From Boseongicola sp. H5 (GTDB lineage Bacteria > Pseudomonadota > Alphaproteobacteria > Rhodobacterales > Rhodobacteraceae), in assembly GCA_020622165.1 (NCBI GenBank), contig JACNMN010000011.1, positions 98,443-162,442 on the forward strand: DNA of 64,000 nt. Reading direction: 5' to 3'. The notes below the pieces were generated by a model, which made no database searches, was not told where the DNA came from, and worked only from the letters and a program-made list of their open reading frames with translations. Shown one piece after another: positions 49,482-59,109 of this stretch. Position numbers and translations under genes: made by a program. The stretch's first letter is position 1; each line of letters starts with the position of its first letter.

Positions 49482-50783
49482 TTACTCCGCGGCGCAGGCG
49501 CCCGGATTGTTCGGATGCGTGGTCCAGTTGGCGTAATCGGGCTCCACGACCTTGCCGGTTCTTGTGTCGATCGTGCCCGGCTCCAGCACCTCCATGGTGA
49601 TGCAGTTCTCCACCGGGCAGACATTGACGCAGAGGTTGCAGGCCACGCATTCCTCGTCGATCACCTCGAACACCCGATCCTCGGACATGGAAATCGCCTG
49701 ATGCGAGGTATCCTCGCAGGCCGCGTAGCAGCGCCCGCACTTGATGCAGGCATCCTGATCGATCCGCGCCTTGGTCACGTAGTTCAGGTTCAGATACTGC
49801 CAGTCGGTCACGTTCGGCACGGCCCGTCCGACGACCTCGTCTATCGAGCGATGGCCCTTTTCATCCATCCACTGGCTGAGACCGGATTTCATCTCCTCGA
49901 CCACTTTGAAACCATAGGTCATCGCGGCGGTGCAGACCTGCACCGTGCCGCAGCCCAGCGCCAGAAACTCCGCCGCATCGCGCCATGTGGTCACCCCGCC
50001 GATGCCCGAAATCGGCAGGCCCGCCGTTTCAGGGTCGCGCGCGATTTCGGCCACCATGTTCAGCGCGATGGGCTTGACCGCCGGGCCGCAATATCCGCCA
50101 TGGGACCCCTTGCCATCGATCGACGGCTCCGGGCTCATGGTATCGAGATTGACCGAGGTGATCGAACTGATTGTGTTGATCAGCGAGACCGCATCCGCAC
50201 CGCCCGCTTTCGCCGCGCGGGCGGGATACCGGATATCGGTGATATTGGGCGTCAGTTTCACGATCACCGGCATCCGCGTGTTGGCCTTGCACCAGCGCGC
50301 CACCATCTCGATGTATTCCGGCACCTGCCCCACCGCAGAGCCCATGCCCCGCTCGCTCATCCCGTGGGGGCAGCCGAAATTCAGCTCGATCCCGTCCGCG
50401 CCGGTGTCTTCCACCAGCGGCAGGATGCGCTTCCAGGCGGCTTCCTCGCACGGAACCATCAGCGACACGATCATCGCCCGATCCGGCCAGGCGCGTTTGA
50501 CCGCCTTGATCTCGCGCAGGTTCACCTCCAGCGGACGGTCGGTGATCAACTCGATATTGTTCAGCCCCAGCAGCCGCCGGTCCGCGCCGTAGATCGCCCC
50601 GTATCGCGGCCCGTTTACATTCACCACATGGGGGTCTTCGCCCAGCGTCTTCCAGACGACGCCGCCCCAGCCCGCCTTGAAGGCGCGCACCACGTTGTAT
50701 TCCTTGTCCGTCGGCGGGGCCGAGGCCAGCCAGAACGGGTTGGGGGATTTTATGCCCAGAAAATTCGTCGAAAGATCAGCCAT
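49482..50783 (-). CDS. preA: NAD-dependent dihydropyrimidine dehydrogenase subunit PreA
   Basis: A 433-residue FMN and iron-sulfur subunit that reduces uracil or thymine to the 5,6-dihydro base. The dihydroorotate-dehydrogenase-like barrel (FWLASAPPTDKEY, active-site Cys in NFGCPHGMSERGMGS) is followed by two [4Fe-4S] motifs: CIKCGRCYAAC and CVACNLCVNVC. Works with PreT, encoded just upstream. Confidence 0.95.
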   Translation of the reverse strand: MADLSTNFLGIKSPNPFWLASAPPTDKEYNVVRAFKAGWGGVVWKTLGEDPHVVNVNGPRYGAIYGADRRLLGLNNIELITDRPLEVNLREIKAVKRAWPDRAMIVSLMVPCEEAAWKRILPLVEDTGADGIELNFGCPHGMSERGMGSAVGQVPEYIEMVARWCKANTRMPVIVKLTPNITDIRYPARAAKAGGADAVSLINTISSITSVNLDTMSPEPSIDGKGSHGGYCGPAVKPIALNMVAEIARDPETAGLPISGIGGVTTWRDAAEFLALGCGTVQVCTAAMTYGFKVVEEMKSGLSQWMDEKGHRSIDEVVGRAVPNVTDWQYLNLNYVTKARIDQDACIKCGRCYAACEDTSHQAISMSEDRVFEVIDEECVACNLCVNVCPVENCITMEVLEPGTIDTRTGKVVEPDYANWTTHPNNPGACAAE

Positions 50784-50804
50784 GTCTGGTCCTTTCTTGA
50801 GGCG

Positions 50805-51179
50805 TTATTCGCAGCGATGATAGATCGCCGGGGGCGCCGCCGAGCCCAGATCGACCGCGATCTGATCGGGCGCGACCGGGCGCAATGTGATGGTGGAGGG
50901 CCGGTGCATCGGCGTTTCAAGCCGCTCCATGGATCCGTCCGGGTTGATCCCCCGGATATAGACGTGGCGACAGGTGATGGGGCTTGTCCAATCCGCGTTC
51001 GGCTCCGGCGTGACCGTGTTTTCGATGGAACAGATGGTGTGATCGTTGAACCCGAGTTGTTGGGCCTCCAGGAACATGATCGCGCCCACGGGGTGGCACC
51101 ACTCTCCCTCGAACGGGTTGGCCAGCACCGGTGCCCCCGCACAGATCGCCGCGGCAAAACCTCCCGCGACCCAGCTCAT
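50805..51179 (-). CDS. small secreted protein between preT and preA
   Basis: A 124-residue protein with a signal peptide (SWVAGGFAAAICAGAPVLA) and mature Cys residues in EWCHPVGAIM, TICSIENT, ITCRHVYIRG and the C-terminal YHRCE, enough for two disulfides. ATG 51179 overlaps the preT stop as ATGA and it ends 21 bp before preA. No family is recognised; a periplasmic protein among cytoplasmic dehydrogenase subunits is unexpected. Confidence 0.7.
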   Translation of the reverse strand: MSWVAGGFAAAICAGAPVLANPFEGEWCHPVGAIMFLEAQQLGFNDHTICSIENTVTPEPNADWTSPITCRHVYIRGINPDGSMERLETPMHRPSTITLRPVAPDQIAVDLGSAAPPAIYHRCE

Positions 51180-52510
51180 CCCACAAGGGCCTTGTGGATG
51201 TCTTCCGCCGCATCGCGCCCCTCGGCCACCGCCGTCACGGTCAGGTCTTCGCCTCCGCTGGCGCAATCGCCACCCGCCCAGACGCCCGCAACGCCGGTCC
51301 GGCCCGCACCTGTCACCGCGATCTTTCCATCGCTCAGCGACAGGCCGTCGGGCGTGCCGTCGAGCGTCTGGCCGATGGCCTTGAGCACCTGATCGGCGGG
51401 CAGATCGAATGTCTCGCCCGTGCCGATCAGGCTCTTGCCCTCGGCGCGTGTGTATTCCGCCCGCACGCCCGTGACCGCCCCGTTGCCCAGAACCGCCACC
51501 GGCATCGCGTTGAACACGATCCGCACCCCCTTGGAGGCCGCCAGATCCTGCTCATATCGGCTGGCGGGCATCGCATCGCGGCCCCGGCGATAAAGGATCG
51601 TCACGGTTTCGGCGCCCAGAAGCTTCGACTGGACCGCCGCATCGATCGCCGTCATGCCGCCGCCGATCACCACGACATTGCGGCCCACCGGCAGAGCCGA
51701 CAGATCCCCGGCCTGCCGCAGATCGGAAATGAAGCCGACCGCATCCATCACGCCCGCCTTGTCCTCCCCGTCCGCGCGCAGGGCGTTCACACCGGCCAGC
51801 CCCATACCCAGAAACACCGCGTCGAACTCCGCTTTCAGGCTGTCGAGCGTCATGTCGACACCCAGCGCCTTGCCGGTCTCAAGGGTGATCCCGCCGATCT
51901 TCATCAGCCAGTCCAGTTCGGCCTCCGCGAAATTCTCCACGGTCTTGTAGGCCGCGATCCCGTATTCGTTCAGGCCGCCGCCTTTCGGCCTTGCATCGTA
52001 GATCGTCACCTCGTGGCCATGCATCGCAAGACGGTGCGCACAGGCCAGCCCGGCGGGCCCGGCCCCCACGACGGCCACGGATTTGCCCGTTGGCGCCGCC
52101 CGCGTGAACGGATGGACGCCCGCCGCCATCAGCGTGTCCGTCGCGTAGCGCTGCAATTGCCCGATCAGAACCGGCTTGCCCTCGGCGATCTCGCGCACGC
52201 AGGCCTCCTCGCACAGCGTCTCCGTCGGGCAAACCCGCGCGCACATCCCGCCAAGGATGTTCTGCTGGAAAATCGTGCGCGCCGCCGCCTCCGGCGTGCC
52301 GGTCGCAATCTGCCGGATGAAAAGCGGAATCTCGATTTCCGTGGGACAGGCCGTGATGCAGGGCGCATCGTGGCAGAAGTAGCAGCGGTCCGCGGCCACC
52401 AGCGCCTCATGGCTGTCGAGGGGCTCGTGCAGATCGGCGAAATTCGCCTCATAGGCCTCGGGATGAAGCCGGCCCGGAACAATTCCGGGGGTGAAGGGGC
52501 TGTTCGTCAT
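51176..52510 (-). CDS. preT: NAD-dependent dihydropyrimidine dehydrogenase subunit PreT
   Basis: A 444-residue FAD/NAD and iron-sulfur subunit that passes electrons from NADH to PreA. The N-terminal Fe-S region has CYFCHDAPCITAC and CARVCPTETLCEEAC; FAD motif GAGPAGLACA; NAD motif GGGMTAIDAA; and the C-terminal GDCASGGEDL. ATG 52510 (MTNSPF) has AGGGAGGG upstream, and a longer frame is less likely. A degenerate RutR-like operator lies 64 bp upstream. Confidence 0.93.
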   Translation of the reverse strand: MTNSPFTPGIVPGRLHPEAYEANFADLHEPLDSHEALVAADRCYFCHDAPCITACPTEIEIPLFIRQIATGTPEAAARTIFQQNILGGMCARVCPTETLCEEACVREIAEGKPVLIGQLQRYATDTLMAAGVHPFTRAAPTGKSVAVVGAGPAGLACAHRLAMHGHEVTIYDARPKGGGLNEYGIAAYKTVENFAEAELDWLMKIGGITLETGKALGVDMTLDSLKAEFDAVFLGMGLAGVNALRADGEDKAGVMDAVGFISDLRQAGDLSALPVGRNVVVIGGGMTAIDAAVQSKLLGAETVTILYRRGRDAMPASRYEQDLAASKGVRIVFNAMPVAVLGNGAVTGVRAEYTRAEGKSLIGTGETFDLPADQVLKAIGQTLDGTPDGLSLSDGKIAVTGAGRTGVAGVWAGGDCASGGEDLTVTAVAEGRDAAEDIHKALVG

Positions 52511-52827
52511 GGGGTATCGTCCCTCCCTGATCGAATGGCTGTCGTCCCCGGAACGCTGGCACAGGTCCAAAATTTTATCAAATGGTAAATTATTCGGCGC
52601 ACCGGGTTTGCCGCCTTTCAGCCGCGCAATGCGGCAAAAACCGGCGCGAATGCCTGTAAAACAGCCGAAACCGGGCGCATACCGCAGGGGAAGCCGGATC
52701 GGCCTTTCCCGCGCGCAAGCGCTTTAATCCCCGCGTCTTGTGCAGTATATGGGCGATAAATCAGGCGCGGGCACACGGTCTGGCCCGTATAAGAACAGCC
52801 AATACATACGGCGAGGACAAAAACACC
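52511..52827. other. divergent intergenic region preT/accB
   Basis: The 317 bp between the two divergent starts hold a degenerate RutR operator (separate entry), an AT-rich stretch around it that is the likely preT promoter, and on the accB side GTATATGGGCGATAAATC and CCGTATAAGAAC, either of which could hold the -10 of accB. No gene was found. Confidence 0.5.
52574..52589. promoter_or_regulatory. degenerate RutR-like operator upstream of preT
   Basis: On the minus strand TTTACCATTTGATAAA differs from TTGACCATTTGGTCAA at three positions and keeps the TT-ACCA core. It lies 64 bp upstream of preT. Confidence 0.5.
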
Positions 52828-53322
52828 ATGGCAAACAAAACGCATGACGGGGATGTGGCGTTCATCCGGGCGCTGGCCGAGTTGCTGCGAGAGAACGACC
52901 TGACGGAGTTGCAGGTCAAGCGCGATTACGGCGCCGATGACAGCCTGAATGTCCGCGTCTCGCGGCAGATGCAGATGGTGCAATCCGCGCCCGCCCCGGC
53001 CATGCACGCCGCGCCGGCGCCGATCTCCGGCCCCGCCGCCGCCGATGCGGCGCCCGCCCCGGCCCCGTCGGTCGATCCCGCGCAGGACCCCAATGCGGTC
53101 ACATCGCCCATGGTCGGCACCGCCTATCTGCAACCGGAGCCCGGCACCCCGTCCTTCGTCGCGGTGGGCGACAAGGTCGCCGAGGGCCAGACCCTGATGA
53201 TCATCGAAGCGATGAAAACGATGAACCAGATCCCGTCACCCAAATCCGGCACTGTCAAACGCATTCTTGTCGAAGATGGCGCGCCCGTCGAATTCGGCGC
53301 ACCGCTCATGATCATCGAATAG
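52828..53322 (+). CDS. accB: acetyl-CoA carboxylase biotin carboxyl carrier protein
   Basis: A 164-residue BCCP. The N-terminal helical part ([16 protein letters not shown]), an Ala/Pro-rich hinge (about 50-88) and the biotinyl domain with Lys130 in EAMKTMNQI are standard. ATG 52828 follows GCGAGGA. It forms an operon with accC, 12 bp away. Confidence 0.95.
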   Translation: MANKTHDGDVAFIRALAELLRENDLTELQVKRDYGADDSLNVRVSRQMQMVQSAPAPAMHAAPAPISGPAAADAAPAPAPSVDPAQDPNAVTSPMVGTAYLQPEPGTPSFVAVGDKVAEGQTLMIIEAMKTMNQIPSPKSGTVKRILVEDGAPVEFGAPLMIIE

Positions 53323-53334
53323 GGCGGCGCGCGC

Positions 53335-54681
53335 ATGTTCTCCAAGATCCTTGTCGCCAATCGCGGCGAAATCGCGCTCCGCGTCATCCGCGCTGCGCGT
53401 GAGATGGGCGTGGGCACGGTCGCCGTCCATTCCACCGCAGACAGCGATGCGATGCATGTCCGCATGGCGGACGAGGCGATCTGCATCGGCCCCCCGTCAA
53501 GCACGCTCAGCTATCTCAGCGTGCCCGCGATCATTTCCGCCTGCGAGATCACCGGGGCGGAGGCGATCCATCCGGGCTATGGCTTCCTGTCGGAAAACGC
53601 TCAATTCGTGCAGATCGTCGAAGATCACGGGATCAAGTTCATCGGCCCGTCGGCCGAACATATCCGCATGATGGGCGACAAGATCACCGCCAAGGACACG
53701 ATGAGGGCGCTCGGCGTGCCCTGCGTGCCCGGCTCCGATGGCGGCGTGCCCGATTTCGAGGCGGCGCAGGCCGTGGCACGGGAAACCGGCTTCCCGCTGA
53801 TCATCAAGGCGACCGCGGGCGGCGGCGGCAAGGGCATGAAGCTGGCCCGCTCCGCCGAAGAGCTGGAAACCGCCTTCCGCACCGCGCGCAGCGAGGGTAA
53901 ATCCAATTTCGGCAATGACGAGGTGTATATCGAGAAATATCTCGGTGCGCCCCGCCATATCGAGGTGCAGGTGTTCGGCGACGGGCGCGGCAACGCGGTC
54001 CATCTGGGGGAGCGCGACTGCTCGCTGCAGCGGCGGCACCAGAAAGTGCTGGAAGAGGCCCCCGGCCCCGCGATCAGCCCCGAGATCCGGGCCCGGATCG
54101 GCGCGACCTGCGCCAAGGCCGTGGCCGAGATCGGCTATGAAGGCGCCGGCACGATCGAGTTTCTCTACGAAAACGACGAGTTCTTTTTCATCGAGATGAA
54201 CACGCGGCTGCAGGTGGAACACCCGGTGACCGAGGCGATTTTCGGCGTCGATCTGGTGCGTGAGCAGATCCGTGTCGCGGCGGGCGAGGAGATGTCCTTC
54301 CGTCAAGAGGATCTGGTCGTGAACGGCCACTCCATCGAGGTCCGGATCAATGCGGAAAAGCTGCCGAATTTCTCGCCCTGCCCGGGCAAGATCACCCAGT
54401 ATCACGCGCCCGGCGGTCTGGGCGTCCGGATGGATTCGGCGCTTTACGACGGCTATTCGATCCCGCCCTATTACGACAGCCTGATCGCCAAGCTGATCGT
54501 GCATGGCCGCGACCGGCCCGAGGCGCTGGCGCGTCTTCACCGGGCCCTTGGCGAGCTGATCGTCGATGGCGTGGACACCACGATCCCGCTTTTCCGCGCC
54601 CTGATGGAGGAAGAGGCGGTCCAGACCGGGGAGTACAACATCCACTGGCTGGAAAAGTGGCTGGAAACGAACCTGGGCTGA
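53335..54681 (+). CDS. accC: acetyl-CoA carboxylase biotin carboxylase subunit
   Basis: A 448-residue ATP-grasp enzyme carboxylating biotin on AccB. Blocks [27 protein letters not shown] (glycine-rich loop), [15 protein letters not shown] (metal and catalytic region) and [10 protein letters not shown] are intact. Carboxyltransferase genes are not in the window. It ends 19 bp before the convergent DUF998 gene. Confidence 0.96.
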   Translation: MFSKILVANRGEIALRVIRAAREMGVGTVAVHSTADSDAMHVRMADEAICIGPPSSTLSYLSVPAIISACEITGAEAIHPGYGFLSENAQFVQIVEDHGIKFIGPSAEHIRMMGDKITAKDTMRALGVPCVPGSDGGVPDFEAAQAVARETGFPLIIKATAGGGGKGMKLARSAEELETAFRTARSEGKSNFGNDEVYIEKYLGAPRHIEVQVFGDGRGNAVHLGERDCSLQRRHQKVLEEAPGPAISPEIRARIGATCAKAVAEIGYEGAGTIEFLYENDEFFFIEMNTRLQVEHPVTEAIFGVDLVREQIRVAAGEEMSFRQEDLVVNGHSIEVRINAEKLPNFSPCPGKITQYHAPGGLGVRMDSALYDGYSIPPYYDSLIAKLIVHGRDRPEALARLHRALGELIVDGVDTTIPLFRALMEEEAVQTGEYNIHWLEKWLETNLG

Positions 54682-54700
54682 AACCATCCTCCGGGCGGCC

Positions 54701-55339
54701 CTACAACGCCGCCCTCCCGCGCCGGATCGCCACAAGCGCCAGAAGCGCCACGATGGCACAGGCCACCAGCCCCAGCAGGCGCTCTACCAGCCCGTCGACG
54801 CCCGTGGGCGTGAACAGGAAAAGCGGCGCGCAGAGACCCCAGAGCAGCCCGAGCGCGATCAGCGCCTTTCGCGCCCGGCCGTGATCCTGCCGCAGGCCCG
54901 GAGCAAGGCACAGGGGCGCCAGCAGGAACAGCGCGCCCAGCCCGTAGACCAGATAGATATGGATCACGATCCCCTCGCTGTCCCCGTCGCCATATTCGTT
55001 GCGCGCGCCCACGATCACCACCAGCGACGCGAGAATCGCCAGAGAGATCAGGCCGATCGACCATCTGACCCCGCCCAGATGCATATGCGCCGCCGCGAGG
55101 GAGACGGCGAAAAGCCCGGCCGCGAACCCGTAAAGGGCGACATCCATGATGATCTCGGACCGGCCCGCAGCCAGATCGCTGATCGTATCGGCGACCCAGT
55201 CATGGTCGGGCACGAAGAACGGGGCGACCGCGGTGCCGACAATCAGCGACAGGCACCCGAAACAGCCGATAAATCCAAGCAAGATAAGCAGATAGGGCCG
55301 CTCCGTCCCTGTCGGGTGGCCGGTGACGTCACGGGTCAT
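54701..55339 (-). CDS. DUF998-like membrane protein
   Basis: A 212-residue protein with about six transmembrane segments. DHDWVADTISDLAAG (about 45-60) is the family landmark after the first helix, and GARNEYGDGDSEGIVIHIY sits mid-protein. Function unknown. It is transcribed alone, convergent with accC and divergent from aat. Confidence 0.75.
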   Translation of the reverse strand: MTRDVTGHPTGTERPYLLILLGFIGCFGCLSLIVGTAVAPFFVPDHDWVADTISDLAAGRSEIIMDVALYGFAAGLFAVSLAAAHMHLGGVRWSIGLISLAILASLVVIVGARNEYGDGDSEGIVIHIYLVYGLGALFLLAPLCLAPGLRQDHGRARKALIALGLLWGLCAPLFLFTPTGVDGLVERLLGLVACAIVALLALVAIRRGRAAL

Positions 55340-55514
55340 CGGGTCTGCCTTTCCGGGGGTGGTCTGCCAGTGCGGTCAAGAGGGCAACGCCGCCCGACCG
55401 GCACGGGTTCCCCCGTCGCTGCGCAGGCGATCCCGCCGGGGCCGCCAGAAGCCACCCCCACGTCAAAAAACGCGGATGGAGTTTCTTCACCGCAAGCGGT
55501 TATGCTGCCGGACG

Positions 55515-56174
55515 ATGGCCCATGATCTCTACCAGCGCCCCACCCTGACCGCGGATCTTCTGCTGCGGGCCTATGCGGCCGGCATCTTTCCGATGTCCGA
55601 AAGCCGCAACGATCCCGATCTCTTCTGGGTCGATCCCCAGCGCCGCGGCATCATCCCGCTGAACGGGTTCCACATCTCGCGCAGTCTCGCCCGCAGGATC
55701 CGGGCCGCGCCGTTCGACATCCGCGTCAATACGGATTTCAAGGGCACGGTCGCAGGCTGCGCCGACCGCGATGAAACCTGGATCAATGCCGAGATCTTCG
55801 AGCTGTATCAGCAGCTTCACGCCGCAGGCTACGCCCATTCCATGGAGGTCTGGGATGGCCCCGTGCTTGTGGGCGGCGTCTATGGGGTCACGCTTGGCGC
55901 GGCGTTTTTCGGGGAAAGCATGTTCTCGCGCCGCACGGATGCCTCGAAGATCGCGCTGGCCTATCTGGTCAGCCGTCTGCGCTATGGCGGCTTTCAGCTG
56001 TTCGATACACAGTTCGTCACCGATCACCTGATCCGGCTTGGCGCGGTGGAAATCCCCCGGGCCGAGTATCACCGCCGGCTGGAACGCGCGCTCGACTGGG
56101 AGGCGGATTTTCTGGCGCAGCCCCAGCCTGTCACGCCTCAGGAAATCCTGCACCTCAGAACCCAGACATCGTAG
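55515..56174 (+). CDS. aat: leucyl/phenylalanyl-tRNA-protein transferase
   Basis: A 219-residue enzyme that adds Leu or Phe to proteins with N-terminal Arg or Lys, marking them for ClpAP. LLRAYAAGIFPMSE, FWVDPQRRGIIPL, GYAHSMEVWDGPVLVGGVYG, FFGESMFSRRTDASK and FQLFDTQFVTDHL (spread along the protein) are diagnostic. ATG 55515 is chosen; the longer frame is non-coding in look. Its last 37 bp overlap the convergent DUF2155 gene. Confidence 0.95.
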   Translation: MAHDLYQRPTLTADLLLRAYAAGIFPMSESRNDPDLFWVDPQRRGIIPLNGFHISRSLARRIRAAPFDIRVNTDFKGTVAGCADRDETWINAEIFELYQQLHAAGYAHSMEVWDGPVLVGGVYGVTLGAAFFGESMFSRRTDASKIALAYLVSRLRYGGFQLFDTQFVTDHLIRLGAVEIPRAEYHRRLERALDWEADFLAQPQPVTPQEILHLRTQTS

Positions 56175-56629
56175 CGCGGGTGTTCCATCGCCACCAGCGC
56201 CGGGCTGGAGGCGACCATCCAGCCGTTGAACACCTCGTCCCCGTCCAGATCCATCACCTGGATATGGGCGAACCCGTCCGAGGCGGGGTTGTCGATCGGA
56301 TAGCGGCATTCGAACATGCGGATCGCGATGCTGCCGAACACGACGGTCTGCCCGTTCGACATCTCGATATCCGTCGGCCGGCCGAGGGTCTTGTCCAGCG
56401 CGCGCAGAACCGCGCCATCGGCGGGGGCCACATTGGGCGCGCTCACCGATGTGACGGCGCCGGGGTTCCGCCGCTCCTCCAGCCGGACCCCGTCGCCGCG
56501 ATCCTGCACGAAGAGGCTGCCATCGTTGTTTTGCACGAAAGGGCTCACCGCCGGGTCCTGCGCGACCGAAACGCCGGGGGTCATGGCAAGCGAAATCACC
56601 GCCGCAAGCATCAGGGGGCGGCGCGTCAT
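56138..56629 (-). CDS. DUF2155 periplasmic protein
   Basis: A 163-residue secreted protein with a signal peptide ending near VSVAQ. The DUF2155 core is VLRALDKTLGRPTDIEM, then FGSIAIRMFECRYP, and GDEVFNGWMVASSPAL near the C-terminus, ending with a second Cys in LRCRIS. Function unknown. Its start overlaps the mlaD stop (ATGA), and its 3' end overlaps aat by 37 bp. Confidence 0.88.
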   Translation of the reverse strand: MTRRPLMLAAVISLAMTPGVSVAQDPAVSPFVQNNDGSLFVQDRGDGVRLEERRNPGAVTSVSAPNVAPADGAVLRALDKTLGRPTDIEMSNGQTVVFGSIAIRMFECRYPIDNPASDGFAHIQVMDLDGDEVFNGWMVASSPALVAMEHPRYDVWVLRCRIS

Positions 56630-57081
56630 TCGCCTTCCCCGTCGCCGGTGACGAAGCGCAGCAGAAGCGTGATCAGGCTGACCGAGCTTTGCGTGTCGAT
56701 GATCTCTCCGCCGGGTTCCAGCGCGAACGGCGACCCGCCCGGCAGGATCTCGACGAAGGAGCCGCCAAGCAACCCTTCGGAGGCGACCGCAATCGCGCTG
56801 TCATCGGGGATCTCGATCTCATCGCGGATGCTGATGGTCGTGTCGGCGCGATAGGTCGTGGGGTTCAGCTCCAGACCGGTCACCGATCCGACGCGCACAC
56901 CGGCAAGGCGCACATCGGTGCCCAGCCCGATCCCCTCCACCGAGCGGAACGAGGCCACCAGTTCGTAACTGCCGGTATCCCGCTCGAACCCGGTGGCCTG
57001 CGCGGCATAGATGAAAAACCCCACCGCGGCCGCCAGCACGACGCCGCCCACGACGATCTCGGCAGTGGTGTTCTCGGACAT
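56626..57081 (-). CDS. mlaD: MlaD-family phospholipid transport protein
   Basis: A 151-residue MCE-domain protein anchored by an N-terminal transmembrane helix (IVVGGVVLAAAVGFFIYAA). The MCE domain includes YELVASFRSVEGIGLGTDVRLAGVRVG (in two parts), and GLLGGSFVEILPG. MlaD is the periplasmic hexamer that moves phospholipids between membranes in the Mla pathway. The rest of the Mla ABC transporter is not here. ATG 57081. Confidence 0.92.
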   Translation of the reverse strand: MSENTTAEIVVGGVVLAAAVGFFIYAAQATGFERDTGSYELVASFRSVEGIGLGTDVRLAGVRVGSVTGLELNPTTYRADTTISIRDEIEIPDDSAIAVASEGLLGGSFVEILPGGSPFALEPGGEIIDTQSSVSLITLLLRFVTGDGEGE

Positions 57082-57107
57082 CGACAGTACTCCCTGCCGC
57101 TCTCTGC

Positions 57108-57485
57108 CTAATCCGGGCTCCAGGCCTCGTAATCGCGGCGCTCTTCGGGGTCGCGCCGCCGGATCGAGCCTGCGGGCGCATAGGCCTGCGCCGTGCCGGT
57201 CAGGTTCGGCAGATGCGGCTTCTCCCACGTCTTGCGGGGCAGCGGGCGCTCGCTCGGCGGATCATTCCAGGTGTGGTGCAGCCACCCGTGCCAGTCGGGG
57301 CTGACCCGGCTGGCCTCCGCCTCGCCGTTGAAGATCACCCAGCGGCGCAAGCCGTCACGGGTCTGGTAGAAGACGTTGCCCGCCTCGTCCTCGCCCACGC
57401 GCTCACCCCTGCGCCAGGTCATCAGCTGGGTGCCGAGGGTCTGGCCGTTCCACCAGGTCACGAGACGTTTCAGAAAGCTCAGCAT
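57108..57485 (-). CDS. NDUFA12 (B17.2)-like NADH:ubiquinone oxidoreductase subunit
   Basis: A 125-residue complex I accessory subunit, as known from alphaproteobacteria and mitochondria. Landmarks are [43 protein letters not shown] (in parts) and [18 protein letters not shown] 57485 is used; a longer frame is less likely. It is upstream of mlaD with 26 bp between and probably co-transcribed. Confidence 0.93.
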   Translation of the reverse strand: MLSFLKRLVTWWNGQTLGTQLMTWRRGERVGEDEAGNVFYQTRDGLRRWVIFNGEAEASRVSPDWHGWLHHTWNDPPSERPLPRKTWEKPHLPNLTGTAQAYAPAGSIRRRDPEERRDYEAWSPD

Positions 57486-57816
57486 GGGGCGCCTCCGGGT
57501 CAGGCAAAAGCATATTGGACAGGTAATGCCGCAAGCACGGGCCAAGGTCTAGGGCCAATGGTCGGCGGCGATGTCGCGGGCGGTGCGGCGCCGTCAGGCA
57601 ATCAGGCGCGTCTCGGCCCCCGCGGAGACCCCGGGTTTCGCCGCGCGCCGCGGCAGGAAAACGCCGGTCGCGGATGCGCCGGGCTTTCCAAACCCCTGTT
57701 CCCGGGGAACCGGCCCCGCCGCGCCGCCCGTTCTTTCTGCGTCACGCCACATTGTCGCCCTGTCCCGCTTGCCCTAAAGCTTCTCCCAAACACGGCATTT
57801 CAAGGGAGAGACACCA
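57486..57816. other. intergenic region before metY
   Basis: These 331 bp contain no gene I can support and no SAM-II-like fold ahead of metY, unlike metZ. A possible promoter is TTGTCG (57752-57757), 16 bp, CTAAAG (57774-57779); AAGGGAGAG near 57801-57810 is the metY ribosome site. Confidence 0.4.
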
Positions 57817-59109
57817 ATGACCGACGGACCCAGCTACGGCTTCGACACGCTGCAAATCCATGCAGGCGCCCGCCCCGACCCCGCCACCGGCGCGCGGCAG
57901 ACCCCGATCTACCAGACCACGGCCTATGTGTTCCGCGATGCCGATCACGCCGCGGCGCTGTTCAACCTGCAGGAGGTGGGCTTCATCTATTCCCGCCTGA
58001 CCAACCCGACCGTGGCCGTGCTGCAGGAGCGGCTTGCCACGCTAGAGGGCGGCGTGGGCGCGGTCTGCTGCTCCTCCGGCCATGCGGCACAGATCATGGC
58101 GCTTTTCCCGCTGATGAGCCCCGGCAAGAACGTGGTCGTGTCCACCCGTCTTTACGGCGGCACGGTCACCCAGTTCAGCCAGACGATCAAGCGTTTCGGC
58201 TGGTCCGCGAAATTCGTCGACATGGACGATCTCGATGCCGTGAAGGCCGCCATCGACGATGACACCCGCGCCGTCTTCGGCGAGGCCATCGCCAACCCCG
58301 GCGGCTACATCATGGATGTGCGCGCAATCGCCGATATCGCCGATGCCGCCGGTATCCCGCTGATCATCGACAACACCACCGCCACCCCCTATCTCTGCCG
58401 GCCCATCGAACATGGCGCGACGCTGGTGGTCCATTCCACGACGAAATACCTCACCGGCAACGGCACCGTCACCGGCGGCTGCGTGATCGATTCCGGCACA
58501 TTCGACTGGTCGGCCTCCGACAAGTTTCCCTCCCTCTCGGCGCCCGAGCCTGCCTATCACGGGCTGAAGTTCCACGAGACCTTCGGCAATCTGGCCTATA
58601 CCTTCCACGGCATCGCCATCGGGTTGCGCGATCTGGGCATGACGATGAACCCGCAGGCCGCCCATTACACCCTGATGGGGGTCGAAACCCTGTCGCTCCG
58701 GATGGAGCGCCATGTGGAAAACGCGGTGGAGATCGCCAAATGGCTGGAGGCCGATGACCGCGTCGATTTCGTCACCTATGCGGGTCTTGAAAGCTCGCCC
58801 TATTTCGACCGGGTGAAAACCGTCTGCCCCAAGGGCGCGGGCGCGCTCTTCACCTTCGCGGTCAAGGGCGGGTACGAGGCCTGCATCAAGCTGGTCGACA
58901 GTCTGGAGATCTTCAGCCACGTAGCCAATCTCGGCGATACCCGCTCGCTCGTCATCCACTCGGCCTCCACGACGCACCGGCAACTGACCCCGGAACAGCA
59001 GGAGGCCGCGGGCGCGGCCCCCAATGTTGTCCGGCTGTCGATCGGGATCGAGGATGCCGACGACCTGATCGCCGACCTGGATCAGGCGCTGGCCAAGGCC
59101 GCGGGCTAG
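57817..59109 (+). CDS. metY: O-acetylhomoserine sulfhydrylase (MetY type)
   Basis: A 430-residue PLP enzyme of the Cys/Met family using O-acetylhomoserine (or O-acetylserine) and sulfide. YSRLTNPT, the PLP lysine 210 in HSTTKYLTGNG, GYIMDVRAIADIA and the C-terminal SIGIEDADDL are typical; it is about 30 residues longer than metZ, as usual for MetY. It is a single gene without a visible riboswitch. Its stop abuts the convergent SIMPL gene with no base between. Confidence 0.92.
   Translation: MTDGPSYGFDTLQIHAGARPDPATGARQTPIYQTTAYVFRDADHAAALFNLQEVGFIYSRLTNPTVAVLQERLATLEGGVGAVCCSSGHAAQIMALFPLMSPGKNVVVSTRLYGGTVTQFSQTIKRFGWSAKFVDMDDLDAVKAAIDDDTRAVFGEAIANPGGYIMDVRAIADIADAAGIPLIIDNTTATPYLCRPIEHGATLVVHSTTKYLTGNGTVTGGCVIDSGTFDWSASDKFPSLSAPEPAYHGLKFHETFGNLAYTFHGIAIGLRDLGMTMNPQAAHYTLMGVETLSLRMERHVENAVEIAKWLEADDRVDFVTYAGLESSPYFDRVKTVCPKGAGALFTFAVKGGYEACIKLVDSLEIFSHVANLGDTRSLVIHSASTTHRQLTPEQQEAAGAAPNVVRLSIGIEDADDLIADLDQALAKAAG

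Noticed and set aside
57486..57816. Possible second SAM riboswitch before metY
   Set aside because: None of the SAM-II blocks (GATTTG, ACCG-ATTGC, GCTAAA purine tail) occurs in order.
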